Below are positions 11,301-21,669 of a stretch of DNA of 64,000 nt, piece after piece; within the stretch, counting starts at the first letter, position 1; each line of letters begins with the position of its first letter. Source of the stretch: Trebouxia sp. TZW2008 (lineage: Eukaryota; Chlorophyta; Trebouxiophyceae; Trebouxiales; Trebouxiaceae). Position numbers and translations under genes: made by a program. The notes under the pieces were generated by a model that made no database searches, had not been told where the DNA came from, and saw only the letters and a list, made by a program, of their open reading frames with translations. The DNA lies in the NCBI GenBank assembly GCA_002118135.1, contig BDIU01000338.1:56622-120621 (forward strand). The letters are read 5' to 3'.

Positions 11301-14300
11301 CCTGTTGGCCATCTATCACATACCCATCTTGGCTATCTGTCGTATCTGTTATATGACCATTGGGGCTATCTGACATCTGGCCGTCTTGGCTATCTTCCAT
11401 GCGTGCACCTCTTAGCATGGTTGGCTGGAGATCTGCAGTGATGCTGTATCGTATTGTTGTGAAGTTGCTATTCTCATATGGTGAATGCTGTGATCCTATC
11501 CGATCAGTAGACATGCACCATATGTTCCTATTCTTTGCATGTTGCGCTCCAAGTAATGATCGCTTTTGAGAATACAATAGTCCGCATGCTGTTTAACGAT
11601 GAAGGTGTGATAACAGACAAAGTTGGAAAGCATTGTTCTGAGCTGCTCAGGGATGCTGTGGACACATACCTGCCTGCCTTTGAGGCATGTGTGACAGAAG
11701 GCCATGTGCAAAGCGTCATGTGCTCCTACAACGCTGTGAACGGTTTCCCGACCTGTGCCAGCCCTGATCTGCTTCAAAAGCACCTCAGACAGGACTGGAC
11801 CTTTCCAGGAATGGTGGTGTCAGATTGTGGAGCAGTTGAAGGTGTTTCTAAAAGCCACAAGTTTGCCAAGTGAGGCTGCATCACAGTGCTTACCTACCCT
11901 TACCCCTAACCCCACAATCCACCCCACCCCTACCCATAACCCCCACCCATACCCCTAAGCCTACTTTTACCCCTACCCCTACCCCTACTCCTACCCTTAC
12001 CCCTAAATCTACCCCTGCCCCTACCCTTACCCTTACCCTCCCCCTCCCCCTACCCCTGCCCCTACCCCTGCCCCCACCCCTACCCCTACCCCGACTCCTG
12101 CCCATATCTCTTCTCCTACCCCTGACCCTACTCGTGTCCCCACCCTTAGCCCTCCCCCTTGTCCAGCCTTTCTCATGTGAATGCTAGTCTGTACTGACTC
12201 CTCTGACTTTGCCCACAATTGTGGTTGCTGAGAAAGACAGCATCAGTGTCAGTCTTTGCATGCTGGTCACGATGTACAGGATGGCCTGAGTTGCAGCTGT
12301 CATATTTGAGGTACCTGGGCTTGAAAGGGTTCTTTGCTGTATTATTATCGCATTCCTTGCTTGACATGCCCAGTCAAGAAGATTTGTTGCATGCTGACAT
12401 GACTGAACTTGATGTTTGCTGTGCTGTAGTCAAAAGCATCTGAAGCCGCCCTGTGCCTGCATAGATTTCTGATCGGGATGTTTGCTGCTGCGCTGTTGTC
12501 TGCTGCTGTGCTGTAATGCAAAATTCCTCAGTCCGCCCCTGGCGCGCGTAGATGCAAGCCTGCATTTTGCTGCTGTGCTATAGTCGAAGCCACACAAGAT
12601 CACCCTGTGCTTGGCTTCATGACCGAGCCTGGTGTCTGCTGCTGTGCAGGAGCATAGCTGAGGGCGCTGCTGACACCTTGCAAGCTGGCACTGACATGTC
12701 CTGTGTAGGTCAGTCCTGTCCCTGCTCTTTCTCTGTCATGGTTACTGCATATGCAGTGTTGCAAAATGCCATAGTGTTGTATGCTTGTTTGCGTACCAAA
12801 CTATGTTCAGATGTTATTGACAAAAACACAGCAGCAGTGACAGCACTGTAGCTATTACAGCATAGGCCAGCACTGATGTGCCCTGTATAGGGCAGCCTTG
12901 ACTTCCCTCTTTGTCTGCCACAGAGTGCCCGTGCCATCTTACTGCAATCTTGCCTGCAATCCACCATACGCTCACTGATTGAATGCATTGTTGAAAGACC
13001 ATATTTGTTGGACTCACGTCAGCTGGGACATGGTCCTGTGAAGGTCAGTGCTAACTTGCATCTCTTTCTGTCATCAAAACGGCCAGGCCATTGTTCTGTA
13101 AGTTTCCCTGCATTGCACTATGTGCTCAGACCTCACTAAATCAATGCATTGTTGAAAGACGATATATGTTGGACTCACATCAGCTGAGATACGGTGCGAC
13201 ACAATACCAAGACGACACACCAAGGCACCTGACAGTTTGCTGAAGCATCTGTGGTGCATGCAAACTGTTCAAAGCTGAAGAACAGTCTAGATCAGAAGCT
13301 AATTGGCAAGACCCCCATCTGCACCTGTGTGTGTATGCAATCTGCTCAATGCTCATGAACAAGTTAATCACAAACTGCTTGGCAAGATTAACATTGACGC
13401 ATCTGTGGTGCATGCAGACTACTCCATACTAAAGGACAGTCTGGATCAGAAGCTGACTGGCAAAAGTGATATTGACATGGCACTGACTGAAAGTTTTGCA
13501 CTCGCAAATCCAGCGTAGAAGGATATTCGGGCACCTGTACACTCCATGACACATGTGTGATACATGCAGACTACTCCATGTTGAAGGACAGTCTAGATCA
13601 GAAACTGATTGGCAAGATTGACATTGACATGGCTCTGATGCGGGTGCTGACTCAGCGATTCCAGCTGGGCATGTTTGACCCCCCAGAGCAGCAGCCTTGG
13701 TCTACAATTCCTATTGATGTGGTTGGCAGTCAGCAGCACCTGAAAGCTGCTGTGGAAGCTGTTAGAAGAGGCAAGTCATCATGCAGGTGTTGCTTCTGTA
13801 TGCAGTCAGCAGGGTCATAGAATGTCCACCAGCAAGCATGTACATGCTGATGATGTTGACAATGTCACTCCAGGCATTCCTTCTGTACGCACCTAGCAAG
13901 CCCCAGAGAGCGTTGATTACAAACCTGTAAATGATGCTGGTAATGCTGATCTCATAGCAAGCATTGGCTATGATACGCCTGCCAGGGTCGCAGAACTGCC
14001 TCACTAGCAAGCAAGCAAATGGTCCATTGATCAGCTGCCTTTGGTTGCCAGACACATTCAGCTGTGCTTTCAAGCCAGGAAGTCCGATGAGTCACATCTG
14101 GCTCCCTACCCCGGACTGTAAATTCTATTGATTGAATGATTGATTGATTGACAAGTTGTGTGACTGTAGGTAGTGTTCTGCTGAAGAACCGCAAGATGAT
14201 GCCTCACCATGGCAGTCCCAAAACGCTGCCACTCAATGCTGACAAGCTGAAGAAGGTACATGCCTGCCCTGCTGTATGAGCCCAGTTGAATGTGATGATC

Positions 14301-17300
14301 ATCTTACTGCATTGTTAACCTTCACAGCAGTCCCAAAACGCTGCCACTAAATGCTGACAAGCTGAAAAAGGTATATGCCACTCCTGCTGCATGAATTGCC
14401 TTTTGCATGCACTATCCAACTTGTTGCATTCTTTACGGACCATGGCAGTCCTAAAATGCTGTCACTAAGTGCTGACAAGCTGAAAAGGGTTTATGCTCTT
14501 CCTGCTGCGTGAAGGACTCCTTGCATGTGAGAAGCTCCCTGCTGTACCATGTGTGACGCTTCAAGATTGATGTGGGTTGCATTGGGGTGCTTGTCACTTG
14601 TCTTCTGTTGGTGACAGTTTGCAATGTCTGCCTGCCTACCTGCCTGCCTGCTTGCCTGCCTGGTCAAGCTGCCTTTTAATTGACACGCTGCCTGCTTCCC
14701 ATATGATGCCAGATCACTTGTACTCTCAGCAGTTATGTAAGCGTCTGCAATGCAGGTGTCAGTGCTGGGTCCATTTGCTGACTCTCCTGAGATGCTGCTG
14801 GGCAACTACTATGGCACTCCTGCTGGCCCTGTCACCACCCCTTACCAAGCCATCAAGGTAAATCGTGATGTCTGCTGAGTCACTGCATCTGAGTCATGAG
14901 GTAATGAGCTCAATGACACTGTGGCCAGCTTCACTGGCCAAATGGGCAATGTCCAACATGATACAGCGACTTCTCTTTTGCACAACAGCTTCGCTCACCG
15001 AGAAAATTGTCCTTAGTATCGAATTGTCCTCACTCAGACCACTGCAGTCAGAATGCAGTCATTGGTTCCCCACAGCATTGTCCCTACATCAAGGATGTCC
15101 TTACATTGAGTGTCCTTACAAAGAGGTTACTGTAACAGCATGATGCCGTTGCGGAGGGTGACACCGCTTGGTACAGTGCTGTAACAGTGTGCTGGCAGGG
15201 TTCACAGCTGCACCAGCATGCTGTCAGTCTCCAAATCGTGTATAAGCACCTCATCTTCCTTCATGCCCAGTACATGGTTGAGGATAGCCCAGTACCGACC
15301 TGGAGGGAGACATGTGTTGCTGCAGTACATACCTAGCTGGGCCTGCTGAGCCTCTCTAGCATACATTTAGAACGGAATGCAGCTACATCAGTGTGATGTT
15401 GCTGTGCAAGGTTACATCTATGTACCAGTACTGTGCAAGATGACTATGTCTGATGCTGTGCAGTGACACAATGCCATTACACAGGGTGAGACAGGTGTCA
15501 TGGCTGCAGAAGTATTTGGGGCACAAGGTACAGTTGCACCCGCACCAGGGTAACCCAGTCAGCGGCTATCCACCCAACTCAGAGGAGATCATCAGTGCCA
15601 GCCCTTTGATGCTCTCAATGTCAATCTAGATGCCCATTTATGTAGGCTCATCAAAGAGTTGCGACAAGTCTGACACCTGCAGGAGTACTTGGGAGACAAG
15701 GCACAGGTGGATCTGCAAGGGGATGCGAGTCAGCGGCCGTGCACCCAACTTAGGGGAAGTCATCAGTACAAGCCTCTGCCTCTTTCAATGCAAAAGGAGA
15801 TGCACATGTATGTGGTATGATGACATGTGCTATGATATTGGCAAGCTAAGACATTTTTGTGGCTGCAGGACTATCTTGGGGACAAGGCTCAGGTGGAGCT
15901 GCACTAGGGCAACCCAGTCAGCGGCTATGCACCCAACTCAGAGGAGATCATCAGTACCAGCCCTTTGATGCTCTCAATGTCAATCTAGATGCCCATTTAT
16001 ATAGGGTCATCAAAGAGTTGCGACAAGTCTGACACCTGCAGGAGTACTTGGGAGACAAGGCACAGCTGGATCTGCAAGGCGATGCGAGTCAGCGGCTGTG
16101 CACCCAACTCAGGGAAAGTCATCAGCATAAGCCTTTGCCTCTCCTAGAGCACAACTAGATGCGGTGTGATCACAGTGTGCCATGAGATTGGCACGCTAAG
16201 ACCATATTTCTGGCTGCAGGACTATCTTGGGGACAAGGCTCAGGTGGAGCTGCACCAGGGGACTCGAGTCAGCGGCTATGCACCCAACTCAGAGGAAGTC
16301 ATCAGTAAGAGCCCTTCAATCTGTTGTTACTTCAATCATGCCTTGCGCATATGTGCTCAGCCAAAGCCTTGGCTGCAATCTGGCATCTTGACAAGTACCT
16401 GCAGGAAATGTCTTCAATGTTCAGCAGGAAGCTAGTACTGGATCAGACTGCGCATGTCACACGGTGTATGTCAATTCTGCTGCAATTGAAACCATATTCT
16501 TGCCAGATGAAAGGTGCAGCACAGTGAAGACACGCACCCTGCTCTGCCTATATGCAGGTGCCTGCAAAGACTCTGAGGTGTGTATCCTCTTTTACAGGTC
16601 AAGTATGATCACAGTACATGAACAGCAGGGCCTTGACGACGCGTACACCATATGGAGTGGGACCGCTGTATACAGCCATCACGCATTGTGGTCAAAACAC
16701 TGTTGTGTTTGTGGCTGAAACGCGGTTGTGCCTGTGTGCGAGTGCACCTTTCTAGCAGAGTCCAGCATGAAGACAGTGCAACAGCAGCACTCCCTGTATG
16801 ACACATGTCATACTAGCTCAGTCGTCATGATCTCTGCTCACTGCACTGCTTTTTCCTGTCTACAGGTGCCTGTGCAAAATGTGATATGTGTATACTCTTG
16901 TTGGGTTCCATCATGATCGCAGTGGATGAGCAGCAGGGCCCTGATATCGCTTGTGCCTGATGCACACTTGTCAATATTGTTACACTTTTACACCGAACCA
17001 TCAACACTGTCTGCAGGTGCCTGCACAGATACTGATTTGTGCATCTTTTTTGTGGGGTCCAGCATGATCACAGCGCATGAGCAGCAGGGCCCGGATAATG
17101 CCTACACCATGTGGAGTGGCACTACTGAAGCTGAGGGGTTTGACCGCTTCCACCTCAGATTACCTGGCTCTCAGGAAGAGATCATCAAGGTGTGTTGATG
17201 CTCTCACCTTGTGATTGCATTCAGCTTTTAGGTGGCTGGGAATGGCACAAGTCCTGGCTCTCAGGAAGAGGTCATCAAGTCCAACTGCCTGTGCAAGCTA

Positions 17301-20300
17301 TGCTGTGCACGCTGCTGACAACCGCGTGAGGGTCTTTGCAACATCGGCTTCAAGTCATAGTGTTTGGCGGCTTGCGGACCATGTGGCATGTAGAGGCATG
17401 CATTCGATTTCTGAGTCAAAGGGCATCATGGGCAGCTGCACATGGACCTTCATGCTTGATCAAATCATGCATCACAATTGCCTGCATTAAGACTTCATGC
17501 CAGCTCAAGGCATTGCCATACGTATGCTGTGTAGGGAGTTGCTCAAGAATATGCATTGTATGCTGCTGACAGCCATGCATCATTTGGTGTTGGTCTCTGT
17601 CTTAAAAGGAAATCAGCAAGGCCGCTCACAGTGTTGGTCTCTGTCTTAAAAAGAAATCAGCAAGGCCGCTCACAGTGTTGGTCTCTGTCTTAACAAGAAA
17701 TCAGCAAGGCCGCTCACAGTGTTAGTCTCTGTCTTAAAAAGAAATCAGCAAGGCCGCTCACAGTGTTGATCTCTGTCTTGAAAAGAAAACAGCAATGCTG
17801 CTCACAGTAAGGTACTGTGGAGGCAGCTGCCCAGAACAGACAACCCCATTTCAGTATTACTCTCGGTGCAAGCCTTGCTTGCTGCAACAACCATGCATCG
17901 GTGCTGACAGCTCAAGTCGTTGTTTTGTCCCATCGTCTGCACACCTTCAGGTGATGAAATAAGCCTGGTGTGTGACCTACAGGAACAGGGTGAGGCATAC
18001 CCGTTACCTACCTCGTGTTCGCGCGGGCTCAGGTGTCCAATCCATAAATCAAGTCGTTGTTCGGTACATGCATGTTCTGCAGCACCCATGCATTTGATCA
18101 TGAAGTTGGCAGCAAAGACAGCTTGCAATTTCGCGCACCACAACAGCGAAAAGTTCTGCAATTCTCAAGGCATCGTTATACATGTGCTGTGCAGGCAGCC
18201 GCTGTGAACACAGACACCCCCATTGTTGTGGTGCTGATTCATGGGGGGCCCCTGGATGTTTCCTGGCTGGAGCAGTCAGATCGTATTGGGGCCATCCTGA
18301 CTGCATGGCATCCTGGTCAGGTACAAAAGTGATTGCCTCTAATTTTGAGCCGTTTCTTTTTTGATATTTTCTTGGGTCTGTACTGCCTCTTGAACCTGGC
18401 GGTCACGGCAGATCAGACGAGCAAAGGTCATCAGCCCTCCCTGTCTACAAAACTTACCCCCTCCCCCCTCCCAACAGACTCAATACCTGTCCACATGCTT
18501 TTATCATCCTGGGTGTCTTGTTCAGGTCTTGACTTCAAGACTGTGTTGCAAGCCTTTTCCAACATTAGCTGTCTGTTCTCAACCTCCTTCAAAGTTTTCT
18601 CCAAGGTCAATGCAGACATGGACTTGTCCCTTGCACTCGCTGTCTGGCTAAGTGTAACTTTGCAAAACCTCTTCTGAGGAACTCAGCAAACAAGTGAGGT
18701 TGTGTGTGCAGGGTGCAGCTGGCATTGCAGACATTCTGTTTGGCAAGACCTCTCCCTCCGGCAAGCTACCAGTGACCTTCTACTATGACAACTACACCAA
18801 CATTCAGCCCATGTCTAACATGGACATGCGCTCCTGGCCAGGCAGAACCTACAGGTAAAACACAGCCGTATTCACTGTGCTACAGCCAACTACATGAATT
18901 GCCATGATCTGCATCACATCACGTTCATCCATGGGTGATCAGTCAGTCACATCGATAGTCACCTTCTACTGTGACATCTATACTGATACGTAGCCCATGT
19001 CTAACATGGACATGCTCATCTGTCCAGGCAGAACCTACAGGTACCTCACAGGCATGACCATAATGTTACATTGGCATGATCAGCGTGATACAGTCAATGA
19101 TATGATCGACGTGCTAAGGTCACTGCATGATCAGCATGATACAGTCATTGATCTGATCAGCATGACACAGGCAACACCTAGGCATAATTATTTTGTTGCC
19201 GTCATTCACATCAATAGCAAGACAGCAGTAAGTTGTGGGCAATATCATGATCTTGCGGTCAACTACCTGATCAGCATGACTGTTTAGCTGATGACGTGCA
19301 GACAGCAGCATAGTCATAATCATAGTCAAGATGCTAGTCATGTTGATAGTCATGATGACAGTTATGATCATAGTCATGCGCTAGGTGCCTCTTACACTGT
19401 CAACCTGTGTTGTTTGCTCATGACTTCAGGCTCACAGGCTGATAGGCAGCAGGTGCTGTTTGCTAACTGTTGTTTCATTTTTCACAGGCATGACACATAG
19501 ACATATCCTGATCATTCTTGCCTTGTTTGTGTCATTACATGTGCCTCCTTCAAAGCAATGTCCAAGACAGAACAGCATGTGACATGACTAAAGTGCCGTT
19601 TTAGGTATGTGAAGGAGCCTGTGCTGTATCCCTTTAGCCATGGTTTGTCCTACACGAGCTTTGAATACCGCAAAATGCAGCTCAGCAGATCTGCAGATGC
19701 TCTGGGTGACCCAAATGCCCTGACAGCTCACGTAGAGCTTCACAATACAGGTTAGTGTCTGAGTTCCATGGTCTTGCAAAACATCAAGCGCTCTTGATTG
19801 TCCTTACCCAACAGCAAGATTGTGGCTTTTGGCCGGTAGTGTGTAAGCTGCATTTGTCGTGGCTATCATTGGGTTGCATGTTAATTGTCATTGCTTGGAA
19901 GCATGACTCTGGAAAGCAGCGTATAATTCCCACCTGTCTCAAGTGACGTTGAGTTCTGTCTTGATCCATCACCACCCAAGAGCATGACTTTTTCTGGGTA
20001 ATGGCTGTTAGACAGGTTGCAAGCTTTCCTGACAGCACTGCTGCAAAAGCTGTATGCTTGAACTTGCTGTCTCCACACGTCAGCATCAAACCAGAGCATT
20101 GTTTTCACAGTCTACCTATTGAAGTGCAGAAAGACCAGGACACAGTAAAAAGTCCAGATCCTTACAGATATTGCAAACTGAGATCATTGGGCTTGTCAAA
20201 GCTGAATGCCTTGGCTGCAGGTGACTTGGAAGCTGCTGAGCTGGTGCAAGCTTGTGTGTCACTTTAAACAGCATTGCTAGAGGCGATACCAGACAATGCC

Positions 20301-21223
20301 CTGCCTTAAAGAGCCCTGCAGGGCTTTACTAGAGTCATCTTGAGGCTGGGACAGCAACAAGTGACTTTGGGATTTCAATGTCTTGGCTGCAGGTGACATG
20401 GAAGCTGCTGAGGTGGTGCAAGTGTTTGTTTCCCCTTCACAAGCGCTACTGGAGGCCACCCCAGACAATGCCCTGCCTCAAAGAGCCCTGAAGGGCTTTA
20501 CCAGAGTGGTCTTGAAGCCTGGACAGCGCAAAACAGTACAGCTCCCATTGACTTCAAAGGACTTTCAGTATGCTGCAGCAGGTGAGATACACGCCTTGTT
20601 GGGGTCTGTCGTGCCAGATCCGTCCTGACTACCTTGTGCGTTCCTTGATTGACACATGACCTTTCGTTGTGCAAACTTGCTAAGTGCCCATCTTGAGGCG
20701 TCAGCAATGTTGAGACTGATACCGCATACGGCCAAGTCGTTTGCGTACAACCATTGTTTATTTGCCAAAGTTGTTCTGCCTCTCAGGCTGTATTCAGTGG
20801 GTGACCTAGGCGGTGCATGTGCAAAGCTGACATTGTTGATTGCCTAATTTTTACACTCAGAGAAGAGCAAACGAAGCAGACTGTGGCAATATCTTGGCAA
20901 TCCTGATGCAGTAGAGCCTCAGTCTAGGTGCTCCGCATCCTTTCAGAGTTTTGCAACATCTCTGTACAAGCTGTCACCATCAGTGAGCTTTGACAATTTG
21001 GCATTCGGTAAAGCTGCCCAAGACTGTTCAACTCATTTGGCTGACACATTGAGCTGCGCTTGCAGAGGATGGACTGTCAGATGCTGCCAGTCTTCAAGTC
21101 GTGTCTGGAGAATGGTTGGTGCAAATCGGATCTGAGCAAGTCAGGTGTCCAGTCTCACTAGTCACTCCTTTGCAACGTGACAGCCAGAAGGGACATGCAT
21201 CACAATGGATGGGTCAAAGCTGA
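8320..21223 (+). CDS. GH3 family beta-xylosidase / beta-glucosidase
   Basis: At least 17 exons follow: 8357-8521, 9988-10165, 10744-10897, 11202-11282, 11651-11869, 12650-12708, 13570-13770, 14170-14255, 14756-14857, 16220-16304, 17017-17189, 18195-18320, 18712-18854, 19605-19750, 20393-20581, 20861-21007 and 21066-21223. This gives about 800 residues, normal for plant-type BXL enzymes. The N domain shows EEKISQL, ATFFPQPIGLAASWD, INIFRDPRWGRG.ETYGEDP, CKHYAAY, SVMCSYNAVNG and SDCGAVEG, where the Asp is the family's catalytic nucleophile. The C domain shows VLLKN, VLGPFAD, EAEGFDRFHLRLPG and GKLPVTFYY. The FnIII-like tail shows YPFSHGLSYTSF and GFTRVVLKPGQ. All junctions except 11282/11651 agree in phase. 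The intron after 13770 has a GC donor (AGAG|GCAAGT). The 5' end is unresolved: ATG 8320 runs into exon 8357 but lacks a signal peptide, so a short upstream exon is likely. Introns carry many decayed copies of exon edges. Confidence 0.88.
9081..9269 (-). CDS. Small single-pass membrane protein nested in a GH3 intron
   Basis: An intact 62-codon frame begins with ATG in a favourable context (ACAATGGCG) and ends with TGA. It is richer in G+C and CpG than the surrounding intron. The product starts MAPAWMNSGNPR, has one hydrophobic segment (VVFAGVAGFMVLAGLPLL, residues about 13-30), then a charged helix with alternating Asp, Lys, Arg and Ala that ends RNARLRV. Size and layout resemble small inner-membrane subunits of mitochondria or plastids, but I recognise no family. 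It lies antisense inside the intron 8522-9987 of the GH3 gene. Being intronless and compact, it could be a true nested gene or a retroposed one. Confidence 0.6.
   Translation of the reverse strand: MAPAWMNSGNPRVVFAGVAGFMVLAGLPLLNKTIYQREQNVANMRDSAMDAKDAARNARLRV
9768..9872 (+). repeat. Decayed upstream copy of the GH3 exon at 9988
   Basis: After CACTGCAG the sequence repeats the first 100 bases of the exon 9988-10165 (ECLHGVWQPWDAAKKA). A one-base loss then shifts the frame into a TGA near 9870. The acceptor is preserved and the 3' part and donor are missing. Confidence 0.85.
10225..10485 (+). repeat. Three downstream copies of the GH3 exon 9988-10165 3' edge with donor
   Basis: Segments near 10230-10288, 10308-10358 and 10430-10484 each repeat the end of the exon (NNAQYQKDKTF) followed by a GTAAG donor-like sequence. 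Each lacks an acceptor and the 5' part. Spacing is about 100 bases. Confidence 0.85.
11888..12170. repeat. Degenerate CCCTAC/CCCTAA tract, telomere-like
   Basis: About 280 bases of short C-rich units (CCCTAC, CCCTTAC, CCCTAA, CCCTGC) fill part of the GH3 intron 11870-12649. The complementary strand reads as GTAGGG and TTAGGG-like units. The units vary too much for a fresh telomeric insertion. The open frames here are repeat artefacts. Confidence 0.8.
12868..13490 (+). repeat. Decayed exon-edge copies between GH3 exons 12650 and 13570
   Basis: Near 12868-12900 and 13020-13048 the end of the exon 12650-12708 recurs with its GTCAG-type donor. Near 13245-13315, 13349-13400 and 13412-13490 the acceptor and start of the exon 13570-13770 recur (YSxLKDSLDQKL.GK). 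None of the copies is complete. Confidence 0.8.
14320..14495 (+). repeat. Two downstream copies of the GH3 exon 14170-14255 3' edge
   Basis: Segments at about 14326-14376 and 14444-14492 repeat TCCCAAAACGCTGCCACT and the LNADKLKK codons plus the sequence after the donor. The first keeps a GTATATG donor-like site and the second has lost it. Confidence 0.85.
15480..16310 (+). repeat. Roughly 355-base tandem array around the GH3 exon 16220-16304
   Basis: Five exon-like copies begin after (C)TGCAG at 15510, 15680, 15868, 16040 and 16220. Types alternate: copies at 15510, 15868 and 16220 are one class, and those at 15680 and 16040 another, so the unit is about 355 bases. The copy at 15868 has a TAG, and the two type-B copies carry frame-changing losses. 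The copies at 15510-15594 and 16220-16304 are both open, both 85 bases and phase-compatible. Only the latter has a strong donor (GTAAGA). Confidence 0.85.
16555..16965 (+). repeat. Two decayed upstream copies of the GH3 exon 17017-17189
   Basis: Segments at 16557-16665 and 16866-16960 repeat the exon's acceptor and 5' half (SSMIT.HEQQG..). Neither continues to the EAEGFDR part. A short copy of the exon's 3' edge (GSQEEIIK codons) lies downstream at about 17250-17280. Confidence 0.85.
17588..17807 (+). repeat. 44-base minisatellite, five copies, in a GH3 intron
   Basis: The unit GTGTTGGTCTCTGTCTTAAA followed by AAGAAATCAGCAAGGCCGCT and CACA is repeated about five times with few changes between exons 17189 and 18195. 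Low divergence suggests recent expansion. Confidence 0.9.
18945..19045 (+). repeat. Downstream copy of the GH3 exon 18712-18854 3' part
   Basis: The stretch repeats PMSNMDM and GRTYR codons with the donor, about 100 bases after the true exon. A TAG and a two-base change interrupt the frame. Confidence 0.8.
20205..20352 (+). repeat. Upstream pseudo-exon copy of the GH3 exon 20393-20581
   Basis: The acceptor GGCTGCAG and the first 140 bases of the exon recur (GDLEAAELVQ...). A TAA in the frame and a truncated end show decay. Confidence 0.85.
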
Positions 21224-21669
21224 GGAGTCCCATGCACACAACTGCAAGCATGAGCACGATCGATTTCCGATTTTGGACATTTCATTGCAACGCAAGCAAT
21301 ACTGCCCGATTTGCCTAGCCAAGAACGTCTCATTTGCTCAATGGCTGTGTCGTTTTACCTTGCCTATATGTTGTCAAACTTGCTCCAGACCTATCTCAGG
21401 TTGTTTTGGTGTCGCCTTCAATGTTTGCTGATTCTGACATGCTGAGCATTTTTGGTAAAGCCTGTGTTATTCCCCTACAAAAGTGCCTGAGAAACTATGT
21501 TTGATGGCAGTTTTCAGTAAACAGCTTCAAGCGTGGCGCAGTACAGTACTGAGTAACTCCCCAGAAATGAGCTCAAGCTGAAGAGGCAATGGTCAGTAAC
21601 ATTGAAACAAGCAGAGCATGCAGTGCCCAACGATGCATACATCCTGCATCATAGACTGGGAATTTCTTG
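21224..21669. other. Convergent intergenic region between GH3 and CDKD
   Basis: This holds the 3' ends of two convergent genes. I see no further gene, no TGTAA in the expected orientation and no strong hairpin. Confidence 0.5.

Noticed and set aside
11870..12218. Pro/Thr- and Gly/Arg-rich frames on both strands
   Set aside because: They are translations of the CCCTAC tract in an intron.
15480..16310. A CRISPR or transposon array reading of the 355-base repeats
   Set aside because: The units contain GH3 exon sequence with splice sites and decay as exon copies; no terminal repeats or transposase are seen.
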